Shown: piece after piece, positions 27,846-37,560 of the stretch
Numbering within the stretch: position 1 is the stretch's first letter
Layout of the letters: every line of letters starts with the position of its first letter
Origin: Candidatus Opimibacter skivensis
GTDB taxonomy: Bacteria > Bacteroidota > Bacteroidia > Chitinophagales > Saprospiraceae
NCBI GenBank assembly: GCA_016721905.1
Contig: JADKHH010000027.1
Location: forward strand, 62,001-126,000
DNA length: 64,000 nucleotides
Direction: 5' to 3'
Program-made: the position numbers and the translations under genes
Notes under the pieces: model-generated
Seen by the model: the letters and a program-made list of their open reading frames with translations, nothing else
What the model was told of the DNA's origin: nothing
Databases searched by the model: none

Positions 27846-28295
27846 ATGACCTATTCAAAATTCAATGCAGCAGCGCCGTCTACCCCTCTTAACAAATGGA
27901 TAGACACGCTTTTCAACACGACCCTGGCTGATGCGATGGGCACGGATTTTACAAATTCCTCTCCATCGGTCAATATCGTGGAGCATGATGCAAATTACAC
28001 CATGCAGCTGGCTGCGCCCGGATTGCAGAAAAGTGATTTCAGCATCAATATCGAAAACGATTACCTGGTGATCTCCGCTGAAAAGCAAACCGAAAAGGAA
28101 GAAACCGCTAACGAAGGCAAGTTCACCCGCAGGGAGTTTAATTACAGTTCGTTCAAACGGTCATTCCAACTGGACGAAAACATCAACCGCGAAGGCATTG
28201 CTGCGTCCTATGAAAATGGAGTACTCAGCATCACCCTTCCAAAGAAAGAGGAGAACTGGAAGAAACCCGGTTCTACCACGATTGAGATCAAGTAA
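27846..28295 (+). CDS. Small heat-shock protein, Hsp20/alpha-crystallin family (second copy)
   Basis: The 149-residue product aligns with its upstream neighbour over the alpha-crystallin domain: YTMQLAAPGLQKSDFSINI, LVISAEKQ, FTRREFNYSSFKRSFQL, GVLSITLPKKEE. The insertion KEEETANEG in the loop before the FTRREF strand is longer than in the first copy. It ends in TTIEIK, close to the usual IxI tail. It is the second gene of the pair and is followed by a clear terminator. Confidence 0.94.
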   Translation: MTYSKFNAAAPSTPLNKWIDTLFNTTLADAMGTDFTNSSPSVNIVEHDANYTMQLAAPGLQKSDFSINIENDYLVISAEKQTEKEETANEGKFTRREFNYSSFKRSFQLDENINREGIAASYENGVLSITLPKKEENWKKPGSTTIEIK

Positions 28296-28317
28296 TGTGA
28301 TTTAGATGTTGAGTGTA

Positions 28318-28350
28318 GAAAAAGCCATCCGAAAGGGTGGCTTTTTTTAT
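28318..28350 (+). terminator. Intrinsic terminator of the Hsp20 pair
   Basis: The stem AAAGCCATCC (28321-28330) pairs with GGGTGGCTTT (28335-28344) around a GAAA tetraloop, followed by a T run. It has one G-T pair. It lies 25 bp after the second Hsp20 gene. Confidence 0.85.
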
Positions 28351-28434
28351 TTCACCTATCACCAACCATAATACCGCTCCCGCCAAAGACCCACATTCCG
28401 GTCCTGATGAATCGTGACCAGTACATTAACCTGA

Positions 28435-29265
28435 TCAGGCACATTGGCTTGCTTTTGCCTGCTGTTGTTGGCCTATCAATTTAGCCAGCTGCAGCACCTC
28501 TGCCGAACAACTTGACTCCGGAGAAACAGCTAGTAATTTTCCAACCGTTTCATTGAGATCGTAAACTGTTGATTCAATTTTAATCTTCAGTTTGGGCAAT
28601 TCTTCCTTGCAGAAAAGCTGGCTCTTCTTATTCATAACCTCATTTCGCAAACCCTCTGCTTTTACAGCCATATTAGGGAAATCGCTGAAATAAATCAACT
28701 CCGTCAAGACATTGTCGCACTCCTTGATCGTGGTCTGTGGCAGACCTTTAATCAACGCGAGGGTCTTTTCTCCATTTACATCATAGCGCTCACGAAACAA
28801 GGAGTCCACCACACCACGAAATTTACTCATCGGGCCATTTGCTGACAGGATGGTATTGGCAGCTTTCTGAATAGCAGATTTTTCATCTTCTCCGCTTCCT
28901 GTCGCAGCATACATGCGCAACAAGCTATCCTGGTGAATTCCATATCCCCTCAGTCTTGCATAGATCTCCAGATCCACATAGACCCGCCGATCCATCGTCT
29001 CGATGACCCGCACATCGGTAACGATATAGGAAGGCACGACTTTATAAAGTGTGGTAAAACTGGAGGTGTATTTTTCTCCAATGGAATTACGCAGGAACAA
29101 GGAAAGCTGGTTGCTGATAAATTTAGCATCGACCTTATACCCGTCACGCTGTATCGGAAGTGTCACCAGCACAGGGCCTTTACTTTTAGGCACATCCATA
29201 TCCTGTGCAACTGACCACTGGCTACACCATAAAGCTATCAGCAATACTACATACTTCATTTTCAT
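28435..29265 (-). CDS. Exported protein of unknown function, last gene of an envelope operon
   Basis: The 276-residue product has a signal peptide (MKMKYVVLLIALWCSQWSVAQD). The mature part has an N-terminal alpha/beta region with strands such as GPVLVTLPIQRDGYKV and RVYVDLEIYARLRGYG, then a helical region with several Cys residues (KECDN, FCKEE, SSCSAEV, SQCA). I do not recognise the family. Its ATG overlaps the stop of the upstream gene by 4 bp, so it belongs to the four-gene set with a CsgG-like protein, an LPP20-like lipoprotein and a DUF6175-like protein. The beta-strand pattern RVYVDLEIYARL is like that of LPP20 and CsgG accessory proteins, which suggests a common surface-related job. 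Confidence 0.75.
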   Translation of the reverse strand: MKMKYVVLLIALWCSQWSVAQDMDVPKSKGPVLVTLPIQRDGYKVDAKFISNQLSLFLRNSIGEKYTSSFTTLYKVVPSYIVTDVRVIETMDRRVYVDLEIYARLRGYGIHQDSLLRMYAATGSGEDEKSAIQKAANTILSANGPMSKFRGVVDSLFRERYDVNGEKTLALIKGLPQTTIKECDNVLTELIYFSDFPNMAVKAEGLRNEVMNKKSQLFCKEELPKLKIKIESTVYDLNETVGKLLAVSPESSCSAEVLQLAKLIGQQQQAKASQCA

Positions 29266-30149
29266 TTGATAGCGACTAAGGTGATCACTACATTCTGTCC
29301 GTTGATATCACGCTGCGCATCATACCCATAGGGTTTCAGATAATTTCTGAGATCGACTGCAAACTTAGATACCCTGTATGGTTTTGCATCATCACCGAAG
29401 ATGGGCACCTTGACCAGGTCAAAGATGATTTTATTCGTGCTGATTCCCTGCAAATGGTACTTGCCTTTAAAGGCATTATCTGCTACGAAATCCTCGATAG
29501 CATCAGAGAGCAATACACCCTCAGCATTGATTTCAGTATCCATATCAAATGTCTGATCATTGCCCACACCGATAGTTAATACAATCGTTCGTCCATTTTC
29601 ACGGATGTCCTGGAACTTTGAATTGAGTGTATTGAGGAAATCTTCAATCTTATCATCTACCGCTTTCTCCACAAGCTTTTCAAAGGAGGTCGTATAGAAC
29701 TTAGGACTCGTGGATACTTTATTGGCCAGCGACTCCCCTGAAAAAGCATCATAGGCAGACATGATGATCGTCACGCTGTTTCCTTCATCAGAATAATTCG
29801 GATTGGCTTCCACTTCGATATAGATATCAGCACCCGACATCCGGATCAGGTCATCCTTGATATCCGCTTTCTGGTCACTTTCCTGCAACTCATTATTGTT
29901 GATCTGCTTAAGCTTAGCACGGAAATCAATGGTATTCACTCCACGATTGTCAAACGCCTCCTTCACTTTCGTAATCGAAATACGCATCAATTCGTTTTCT
30001 TCAAATGCCGCTCTGGTAGATTTGCCTTGTGGTGTGAAGGGAATTGGCATGAGGGTTGGTTGCGTTGGAACAGAATCCTGCCCTGATGCATACCCCGTCA
30101 ATGTAATTAAGAGAATAAATGAAATGCAGCTTAGTTTCATGAGGTTCAT
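29262..30149 (-). CDS. DUF6175-like exported protein
   Basis: The 295-residue product has a signal peptide (MNLMKLSCISFILLITLTGYASG) and a mature part that begins LMPIPFTPQGKSTRAAFE and ELMRISITKVKEAFDNRG. This beginning is what I recall from DUF6175 proteins of Bacteroidota; the assignment is from memory. Downstream are long alternating strands and helices, for example RTIVLTIGVGNDQTFD and NVVITLVAIK at the C-terminus. The ATG overlaps the stop of the LPP20-like gene by 4 bp and its stop overlaps the next start by 4 bp. The pattern of a GxD-rich beta core suggests an outer-membrane-associated periplasmic protein. Confidence 0.75.
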   Translation of the reverse strand: MNLMKLSCISFILLITLTGYASGQDSVPTQPTLMPIPFTPQGKSTRAAFEENELMRISITKVKEAFDNRGVNTIDFRAKLKQINNNELQESDQKADIKDDLIRMSGADIYIEVEANPNYSDEGNSVTIIMSAYDAFSGESLANKVSTSPKFYTTSFEKLVEKAVDDKIEDFLNTLNSKFQDIRENGRTIVLTIGVGNDQTFDMDTEINAEGVLLSDAIEDFVADNAFKGKYHLQGISTNKIIFDLVKVPIFGDDAKPYRVSKFAVDLRNYLKPYGYDAQRDINGQNVVITLVAIK

Positions 30150-30618
30150 ATGCCAAATTTTTTAATCACGCCTTGTTTTTCCATTTCTTTTCTTAATGCC
30201 TGGACATCAAATGTAATGGTCATGTTGATGGTCACGAGCCCACCGGAGGAAGACGCCGGATTGGCAGTACGATCTGTAATATATCGCTCATACTCCCTAC
30301 CCGTGATCAGCCAGTCATAGAAGGCTTTATGTGTTTGCATGGAGGCCTGTTCATCTGCTACGATCGGCACTTCATAACAACCGGCGATACCTTTGAACAG
30401 CAGGTTCTCGAGCGCATTACGCTCTGCAAACATCTGTGCCTGGGCTCCGGAACTGCCGTGATGCAAGCTTGATACGGTCACCAGGCGGCTGTCATTTTCC
30501 ACGCACTTGACTTCGCCAGTACGGAAGTACGTATACTCCTTTGGTGTACTGCACGAAGTACTCAGGAAAGGAAACCGCTGACGATACCCAGCGCCTGCAA
30601 TAGCTTAATAGTAGTCAT
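30146..30618 (-). CDS. LPP20-like lipoprotein (one frameshift near the N-terminus)
   Basis: Joined across one indel near 30568 the product is about 157 residues. It starts MTTIKLLQALGIVSGFL and continues in the next frame as LSTSCSTPKEYTYFRTGEV, which gives a lipobox with Cys at about residue 22. The mature part has an AERNALENLLFKGIAG helix and ends in MTITFDVQALRKEMEKQG, a combination that resembles LPP20-family lipoproteins. It starts 41 bp after the CsgG-like gene and overlaps the next gene by 4 bp. Inferred location is the inner face of the outer membrane. Confidence 0.72.
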
Positions 30619-30659
30619 ACGCAATATCTTTTTTCAAATGATGAGAATGCAAAGAGCGA

Positions 30660-31489
30660 TTATTTTTCAATTTTCAATACACGTACAAAGACGGAAACAC
30701 CATCTGTCAACGCCTGGTAAACCTTATCCCCGCCCTTCTTTACAGCTACAATTGAAAATTATCATCCTCAACGACTTCAATAATCCCTTCTCCAATCTGA
30801 AGTTGACGTTCTACTTCGGCGCCATTGACGATTTCTACCTGGTTGATAAAGATGCCGAGTATCTGTTTTTCCCTTACCTGCAGCGCATGACCGAAAGCTA
30901 CTAATATTTCCTTGGCGTCACCCGGTTTTTCTTTTAACATGCGCACGACCGGGTACTGCACATTAAAACATCGACTGTTGAGTTGCTGAATCAATAAAGC
31001 GGAATAATAACGGGTATACTCCACGCCGGGTTTGCCTTTAATGATCGGAGTAGCCGCGCTGCATACCAATGTGCCGTCAATCACATTAATCACCCTGACG
31101 GTGATTTCATTGTCTGACGCAACAAAGATTGGAGACAGGATAAAATTGACACCTTCACTCTTGCCTTGCTCTACAATATACCCATCTATAAACTCCTCCC
31201 CTTTTTGGCGTTCACGCTCACCAGCGACAAGATCATACGATCTGTAATCGATTACCTTGAAACCAGGATCGTTCGTGTATGCACTGACCAATTTATCACT
31301 GATCGTGGTTAAAGCATTAGGCTGCGTCAGGTCCACCATCAAAAGACTTTCCCACAGACTTGTTTTTAAGGCAAATTGGGATACATCTGTTTTGGTAATC
31401 CCCAGGCGAATGACATCCTGTGCCATCATGCCGGAACCTAACATCATAATAGCAAATGCAATAAACAATAATCTCTTCATCATCATCAT
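30660..31489 (-). CDS. CsgG-like exported protein (one frameshift near the C-terminus)
   Basis: The product has a signal peptide (MMMMKRLLFIAFAIMMLGSG) and a domain with strands and a LVAGERERQKGEEFIDGYIV helix followed by EGVNFILSPIF and EITVRVINVIDGTLV. This order resembles CsgG-type secretion-channel and related proteins, but without the CsgG lipobox; I treat it as CsgG-like only. A second half (ILVAFGHALQVREKQILGIF) resembles an OB or FlgT-like small domain. The frame changes near 30760, after EVVEDDN, to continue as IVAVKKGGDKVYQALTDG and end at 30660. It is the first gene of the four-gene operon. Confidence 0.7.
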
Positions 31490-32115
31490 TTACTTTTTTC
31501 AAGCCATAAAAATAGGACACCCTGCTTGCCTTGTCATCATAGGTGACGATCTCCTTGTCTTTGTGGAAATCAAAATAACCTCAACAATCCAAAATCACCT
31601 GAACAAAAGGCGGTATGGGTCAGGAGTGCGCCCAACACGGTCATGGTCCAAAGAGGTGTGGTAAACAATAAAAGGATTAATCCTACAGAGGTGATCACCA
31701 CAAATGGAGCAAGGGCTACAATCTGAAATTCTCTTTTATTCGCAACAAACTGATCCGCCACCGCTAAAAAGTAAAATTTCTTCAGGTTGGCGTCATACGA
31801 AGTATGCTCAGCGCCTTGTGACCTGTAAGCCAGGACATGGATGAACTCGTGAAGCGGGAGTAAAAGGAAAGCAATGGCCAAACCATAACTTAGATTCACC
31901 AATCCTTCACTCATTGTAAAGGTTCCGATTTTAAAATGGCTGACAAGCAAATAACCAACACTGCCAAAGATGAGCAGATTGCTCAGCATGTACAGATTAG
32001 AGAATTTTGTTCTTTTATTGATATACGTCCGGACAAAGGGCACCAATTCCATGTGTTCGAGCTTATCGAGCAGGATGTAGCCATTCGATTCCAGTGCATC
32101 AGGTTTGAGGTTCAT
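31490..32115 (-). CDS. Membrane zincin of the DUF3267 type (two frameshifts)
   Basis: The product has four predicted membrane segments and a zinc-protease motif HEFIHVLAYRSQG near residue 88, at the cytoplasmic edge of the second segment, as in DUF3267 proteins. A helix with HTAFCSGDFGLLR closes the core. The frame changes near 31583 (continuing as YFDFHKDKEIVTYDDKASR) and an AAAAAA run near 31495 probably should be AAAAA, so that the gene ends in YGLKK just before the CsgG-like start. A -7 promoter element lies 18 bp upstream. Substrate unknown. Confidence 0.75.
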
Positions 32116-32132
32116 TTGTGTAGGTTGATCCT

Positions 32133-32140
32133 CAAAGATA
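32133..32140 (-). promoter_or_regulatory. TAnnTTTG -7 element before the DUF3267 gene
   Basis: The minus strand reads TATCTTTG, an exact consensus match, 18 bp before the ATG at 32115. A TTG at 32163-32165 on the minus strand lies 22 bp further up and could serve as the -33 element. Most of the region overlaps the end of the pirin gene. Confidence 0.5.
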
Positions 32141-32154
32141 TCGGATTGGGTCTA

Positions 32155-32904
32155 TTAATGCATCAAACGGTGTGCATAGGTCGGATATCCGGTGGTTGCA
32201 GGCACTGTAAACGCAAAGATGTCTAATCCATCACGATGTGCATTTAGCAAAATATCTGCACCATCATCGATAATGATAAAATCGTCCTGTTCGATGGTTT
32301 TACCATCCAGCATTCCCGAGCCGCCAATGACATAAAGCGATCGTATTACATTCTTATCTCCTCCCCATGTAAAAGGATTGTCTGTCAATCGTATGCGTCG
32401 TATATCCACACCTGGTGTATCTAAATGGATGAGCCCTTTTTCTCCGGCATAGTGTGTTACGGATGTACCATCTGTTTCCGTCACCTCAAAAGCTTCGCCT
32501 TTGTAATCATCATATGTTGCTTCCTGTTGAAGTGTTTTGGAGAGATCCGGATCCACCCAGATCTGGAAGATGACACCTCCTTTTTCGATATGTTCAGCAT
32601 GAGAGATTCCCTTACCCGCACGGATGATCTGCACATCTCCAGCTTCAAGGGGTTTCCAATCATTCATCTTAGTATCGAAGTGGCGGATGTTTCCTTCCAG
32701 GACAAATGACATAATCTCAAATCCCTGATGCGGATGCAGGCCAATAGTGCTATCGAGCAGTCCTTCAGCCCGTGCCCAGTAAAAAAGCGCAGAATACGGA
32801 CGTACAAATCCACCATCCTGGGGAAAACCGATAGGCTTGTTTTCTATGATCTTTCCGTTGTTAAATGAACCGGAAGCTTGTTGTGAGATGGGTATGATGC
32901 GCAT
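32155..32904 (-). CDS. Pirin family protein
   Basis: A 249-residue bicupin of the pirin family. It has PIGFPQDGGFVRPYSALFYW near residue 30, the metal-binding GLHPHQGFEIMSFVLEGNIRHFD segment split between HPHQG and HFD, then GISHAEH, which supplies further ligands. The second cupin half is less conserved (GGSGMLDGKTIEQDDFIIID broken around KTI). Pirins are iron-binding proteins; some oxidise quercetin. I start at MRIIPISQQ (32904) because an upstream ATG at 32967 would add 21 residues without family support. It is upstream of the DUF3267 gene by 39 bp on the same strand. Confidence 0.9.
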   Translation of the reverse strand: MRIIPISQQASGSFNNGKIIENKPIGFPQDGGFVRPYSALFYWARAEGLLDSTIGLHPHQGFEIMSFVLEGNIRHFDTKMNDWKPLEAGDVQIIRAGKGISHAEHIEKGGVIFQIWVDPDLSKTLQQEATYDDYKGEAFEVTETDGTSVTHYAGEKGLIHLDTPGVDIRRIRLTDNPFTWGGDKNVIRSLYVIGGSGMLDGKTIEQDDFIIIDDGADILLNAHRDGLDIFAFTVPATTGYPTYAHRLMH

Positions 32905-33245
32905 GGCTGAAATAACAAAATATTTCAGTGACAGTTCAAAAGGCAGAGGGCAGAGGGCATAGAGCATAGGGACTGTCAGGAGACTGAATTAACTAATTTT
33001 CTCCGGGTGCTCCGTGCACTCCGTGCGAAACTCTTCGTTTTTTTGGCTCTCTGCTCTTTGCCCACGCCCTCCCGCCGTTTGGCTGTGGCACAATGCGGGA
33101 TCTACGCTTCACTTCGGCCTGTGTTGCGCTATTACCCATCCTCTTGCTTGCAAACCCCGGGGAGGCATGATTCTCAATGCAACAAATGATTTTTCATTGC
33201 GAAATGAACCCCTTGCCCCTTGCTCCTTGCACCTTGCTTTTTCTG
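32905..33245. other. Repeat-rich spacer between pirin and cytochrome c (about 340 bp)
   Basis: Contains CTCCGGGTGCTCCGTGCACTCC at 33001-33022, similar to words at 9354-9378 and 27141-27165, and a CCTTGCCCCTTGCTCCTTGC tract at 33209-33238, the complement of the tract at 27029-27080. No gene is supported; short open frames here lack coding character. Confidence 0.6.
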
Positions 33246-33253
33246 TAGATTTG
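33246..33253 (+). promoter_or_regulatory. TAnnTTTG -7 element before cytochrome c
   Basis: TAGATTTG matches the -7 consensus exactly, 34 bp before the ATG at 33287. Confidence 0.5.
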
Positions 33254-33286
33254 CCCCTCAAAGAAATACACCACAACATAAAATAG

Positions 33287-33598
33287 ATGTCTAAACTGAT
33301 CATATCCCTTTCATTATTCGCCGTAGTCATAGCTTGTGCAGGTAAAGAACCCAACAAATATGCCGCAGCTCCCGATGGTGAGGCCATCTTTAAGAAGTAC
33401 TGTGTCCTATGCCATGGCGTTGACGGCAAACTTGGATTGAACGGTTCAAAAGATCTGTCCATTTCAAAAGTGACAGAGGCTGAAAGAATCGTACAAATAA
33501 CCAAAGGCAAGAACACGATGACCCCCTTTGAAGGCATCCTCTCGCCACAGGAAATAAAAGCAGTGGCTGCTTACTCCATGACCTTAACTAAAAAATGA
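33287..33598 (+). CDS. Small c-type cytochrome, probably a lipoprotein
   Basis: The 103-residue product has a short hydrophobic N-terminus ending in a lipobox-like VVIAC, then a single heme-binding CVLCH near residue 40 and a candidate axial Met in NTMTPFEG near 78. The fold is that of small cytochrome c (class I). It would carry electrons in the periplasm, anchored to a membrane. Its TGA overlaps the ATG of anmK by 4 bp, which suggests co-translation, though no functional link is known. Confidence 0.92.
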   Translation: MSKLIISLSLFAVVIACAGKEPNKYAAAPDGEAIFKKYCVLCHGVDGKLGLNGSKDLSISKVTEAERIVQITKGKNTMTPFEGILSPQEIKAVAAYSMTLTKK

Positions 33599-34678
33599 TG
33601 GCTTCAAACATCATAGGAATCATGTCCGGTAGTTCATTGGATGGCCTGGACATGGCCCTGTGCCGGTTTGAAGAGATCGATTCCATGGTGGAATGGTCGA
33701 TCGTTGCATCTAAGACTGTTCCCTTTCCTCCATTTATATCGGAGGCTTTACGATCTTCACCATCGTTGAGTGGTTGGGATCTCATGCATCTGGATAGCAG
33801 ATTCGGCAGATTTATTGGGAAAGAAACAAAGGCATGGATGCAATCCCCTTTCCATGAAAGCTGAGCTTATCGCATCACATGGTCATACCGTTTTCCATGA
33901 ACCATCAAAGGGATTCACATTACAGATTGGCTGCGGAGCTAATATTGCTTTTGAAAGCGGAATAGATACGATCACCACTTTCAGGTCAGCTGATATCGCT
34001 GCCGGTGGGCAGGGAGCACCATTTTCACCGATTGCTGACAAGGCATTATTTCCAGGATACCAGGCCTATCTCAATCTCGGCGGTATCGCCAACATCACCA
34101 TCCTGACTCCAGACGGGAAATGGAAAGCATGGGACATCGGCCCTTGTAATCAAGCCCTCAATCACCTAGCTATGAAAACAGGTCAGCCTTATGATGCAGA
34201 AGGGAAGTTGGCAGCGAGTGGAGTTATTAACAGACCGGTTGTCGATGCACTTATATCCATGTTTCCTTACAACGGCGGCCAACCAAAAGGATTGTCGAAT
34301 GCTGAAGTACAATCATCCTGGATTAAATATCTGAATGAATCTGATGAATCCACAATCAACCTGTTAGCTATTGTCACGGAAGCAATTGCTTTGATGATTC
34401 ATGATCACCTGCAGTTATTCCAGGGAGTGACAATAAAAATTTTAGTCACTGGTGGTGGTGCACACAATACGCATTTAATAAACCGGCTAAATTCACTTTC
34501 TGCAACTGAACATTTTACATTACACCTTCCATCATCAGAGATCATCAATTATAAAGAATGTTTACTGATGGCATGGCTTGGTCACCTCACAGCACTTGGA
34601 AGATCATATGGTATTGCTGAAGTGTCAGGGGCAAGCAGAGATACCATTGGCGGTGCATTATATAAAGCAACCCGATGA
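33595..34678 (+). CDS. anmK: Anhydro-N-acetylmuramic acid kinase (one frameshift)
   Basis: AnmK phosphorylates and opens 1,6-anhydro-MurNAc during cell-wall recycling. It begins MMASNIIGIMSGSSLDGLDMAL with the conserved GxMSGTSxDG-type ATP loop (here SGSSLDG), and has ASHGHTVFHEP, FRSADIAAGGQGAPFSPIAD, YLNLGGIANIT, DIGPCNQALNHLA and VTGGGAHN. The frame changes near 33848, where CCCC/TTT before ATGAAAGCTGAG has one base too many. Corrected length is about 360 residues, normal. It overlaps the cytochrome gene before it and the epimerase gene after it by 4 bp each. Confidence 0.9.
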
Positions 34679-35667
34679 GCAAGAAAATATTGATTACAGG
34701 TGGCTCGGGCTTATTGGGTTCTTACCTCATCCGATGGTTTTTACAACAAGGCTATACGCAAATCACATCAACTTACACCACTACACTGGATGCTGTTGCA
34801 CCCGATCTTCGTGATGTAGTGGAATGGAAGCAATTGGCTTTGCCGGATAAAATGGCAGCGTTTGATATCGTGCAAGGACATGAATGGGTCATCCATGCGG
34901 CCGCAAAAGTCTCTTATCTGGCAGGAGATAAATACAGATTGCTTGAAATCAATAAAACAGGTACCGAACATATCGTCAACGCATGTCTCGCTTTGGGTGT
35001 TTCTCATTTGGTGTATGTTGGATCGATCGGAGCACTGGGCAGGGAAACAGACCATGTTACACTCAATGAATCAACACCCTGGCTGGATAATGAATTCAGC
35101 AATGGATATGGGTTGTCCAAATACCTCGGAGAGCTCGAAGTCTGGAGAGGCGCAGGTGAAGGCCTTAATGTTTCTGTTGTATTGCCATCCGTCATTCTGG
35201 GTTCAGGTGATTGGCAGTCATCCAGCCTTCAAATTGTGGATCGCATCGTGCCTAAATCAGGTTGGTATCCAACTGGTCAGACAGGATTTGTAGATGTCAG
35301 GGATATCTCCATATTTATAGGTGCCCTGCTTGAAAAATCAAATACGGGTGGCCGATGGATTCTCAATGGAGCCAATATAACCTATGGAGACCTGTATCAA
35401 AAATTTGGAGCTCAACTCAGATTGGATAAAAAATTCAGCCCGGCCCCCAAATGGCTGGCGAAGACGATATTGTTCGGAAGTAATTTGCTGAAGGGCGGAA
35501 GTCTAGGTACAGAAATGCTCAATCAGGCCTATGGCACTTTCACCTATGATGCTTCCAAGAGCCTGACGGTGGAGGGATTCAACTACCGCCCCATGGACGA
35601 AACCATCCGGGAGGTTGCTCAAGCTTATAAGTCAGACCATCATCCGGAGATCATTTTACCATTTTAA
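34675..35667 (+). CDS. NAD-dependent epimerase/dehydratase family protein
   Basis: A 330-residue extended SDR. The N-terminal cofactor motif is ITGGSGLLGSYLI, followed by VIHAAAKVSYLAGD near residue 75, a VGSIGALGRE segment with the catalytic Ser region near 120 and YGLSKYLGELE, which fits the YxxxK motif, near 145. A C-terminal substrate domain follows. Substrate is not clear; the pattern is like dihydroflavonol-4-reductase-type proteins of Bacteroidota. It overlaps anmK by 4 bp. Confidence 0.9.
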   Translation: MSKKILITGGSGLLGSYLIRWFLQQGYTQITSTYTTTLDAVAPDLRDVVEWKQLALPDKMAAFDIVQGHEWVIHAAAKVSYLAGDKYRLLEINKTGTEHIVNACLALGVSHLVYVGSIGALGRETDHVTLNESTPWLDNEFSNGYGLSKYLGELEVWRGAGEGLNVSVVLPSVILGSGDWQSSSLQIVDRIVPKSGWYPTGQTGFVDVRDISIFIGALLEKSNTGGRWILNGANITYGDLYQKFGAQLRLDKKFSPAPKWLAKTILFGSNLLKGGSLGTEMLNQAYGTFTYDASKSLTVEGFNYRPMDETIREVAQAYKSDHHPEIILPF

Positions 35668-35929
35668 TGCCAACCTGGGAGGACATACTTCAAATCAGGT
35701 TTTGACCGTTTTAGGCAGGTAATGGTAAACCATTAATGGCTTACAAAGCCTTAACATTCGGTTAATCGTAAAAAACTAATATATAAATAGCTGTATTATA
35801 ATAATTTATACATAACTATTTACTCCAATTAGTTAACGTCCGGGCTTCATATCCCAATCCTTTGATTTATTGACGTCCTTTGCTATGTTTAGCATACTGA
35901 TATAATTGGAGCTTTTTTTGAATTATCCT

Positions 35930-37321
35930 ATGAATAAGATAGTGCCCACTCGCCTCTTTGTTTCTGCTATTGGCATCCTTTGCCTAGTAGCATGGACCAA
36001 TCCGGTACCGGAGATGGTGATCTCTTCGAATCTGGATGACCAGGAAGAGATCATCCGTGAAAAATTCCTACTGCCGTATCGATTGTCAATCCAGTCTACA
36101 ATCCTGCTGTCAGATCATATCTTAATACATACATCTACCGCAGACCTGAACATACCGCTATGATGCTGGGATGGGCCGCCGTCTACTTCCCTATGTTTGA
36201 AAAAGCACTGGCTGAAGCAGGGTTGCCTACAGATCTGAAATACCTCTCCATCGTTGAATCTGCCCTCAATCCTGCAGCCATCTCAAGATCAGGTGCAGGT
36301 GGGCTATGGCAATTTATGAAACCCACCGCACGGGAATGTGGTCTCAAGATCAGTTCCTATGTGGATGAGCGAATGGATCCGGACAAATCAACGAAAGCTG
36401 CCGTGCATTATCTCAAGACACTCTATGCCATGTTTGGCAACTGGGAACTGGTCATGGCTGCCTACAATGCAGGCCCGGGAAGAGTACGCGCTGCGGTCAA
36501 ACGTGCGGGATCATCCGATTACTGGCAGATCGCCCGTTTTCTGCCCGAAGAAACAAGAAGTTATGTGCCTGGCTTTATTGCCGCCAGCTATCTGATGAAT
36601 TTCCATGACGCACACAATATCATCCCTGTATCCGGAACTCGCGATGGGCGAAATGACTACTGTGTTAGTCTTTCAAGGTATGTCTATTACAGAATTAGCC
36701 AGGCGATCAGGATTGACAGTAGAATCTGTCAAACTATTGAACCCATCGTTTGTACGCAATTACATTCCTACCAGCGCGGCAGGCTATGCGATCGTACTGC
36801 CTTTTGCATCTGCTGAACTCTTCAATTCAGGACGCTCCATAGAGATACCTGATCTTGATGCCATAGAAACCGGAGTTGCATCCTCTACGGTAACGATCGG
36901 CGGTGCCACCTATAAAATCACAACTTCCTCCAAGGAGCATGTTGTCCGTTCAGGAGACAACCTTTCAACCATTGCGGCCCGTAACAGCTGCACTGTGCGT
37001 GACCTCATGACTTGGAATGGCCTTCGGGATAGCCGCTTGTCCATAGGTCAACGATTAGAGATCAGATATACCGTCAAAGAATTGATGCCGGCTATTATGG
37101 AAGCTTTAGTGGTCGCTCCACCTGTCAGGAATGATATGACCTTGAATACGCTGTCAGCTTTGTCTTTTGACTATTTCCCGGTAGACCAGCGGAGTCAGGA
37201 TGTCAGCTTTGAAATAGCTCCTGTTGTCAAAGAGCAATCAACCAACACCCTGGTCCTTCAGCGCCGCCAGAGTGTTCGCCAGGCCTTGGACCAATATCAG
37301 CTCAGCAACAGCGTCTCCTAA
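35930..37321 (+). CDS. MltD-like lytic transglycosylase with LysM domains (two frameshifts)
   Basis: Lytic transglycosylases cleave the MurNAc-GlcNAc bond of peptidoglycan in the periplasm. After a signal-like N-terminus (MNKIVPTRLFVSAIGILCLV) the SLT domain has the catalytic Glu in LSIVESALNP, then SGAGGLWQFMKPTAR and MAAYNAGPGRV. Two LysM-like units follow (MSITELARRSGLTVESVKLLNP split at LTV, and HVVRSGDNLSTIAARNSCTV). Frame changes fall near 36075 (before SIVNPVYNPAVRSYLNTYIY in the next frame) and near 36630. Corrected length is about 460 residues, usual for MltD. Gene upstream of thrS on the same strand. Confidence 0.85.
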
Positions 37322-37382
37322 TGCCACCTGCGACCTGCCAGGCAATGTGTGTGCGCTGGGGATGTAGTGAGGGTTAAATAGC

Positions 37383-37560
37383 TATCAGCCGTCAGCTATC
37401 AGCTGTCAGTTTCGGCTTCAGCTTCCAGCTTCCAGAGATTTTTTCCTTATGTTATTACTGCCTTGCGGCAGGATGGTCGTTCCTCTCACGACTCACGACT
37501 CACGACTCACGACTCACGTCTCACTCATCTCACGCTCTCACGTTCTCACGTTCTCACGTT
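37383..37560. repeat. Simple repeats before and inside the thrS 5' end
   Basis: 37383-37436 is built from AGCTATCAGC and CAGCTTCCAG words; the first also occurs inverted at 49162-49188. 37489-37558 is a tandem of ACTCACG and TTCTCACG units that lies where the thrS N-terminal coding region should be. Confidence 0.75.

Noticed and set aside
30660..31489. A curli (csg) operon
   Set aside because: No CsgA/B repeats, CsgE or CsgF were found, and the CsgG-like protein lacks the usual lipobox.
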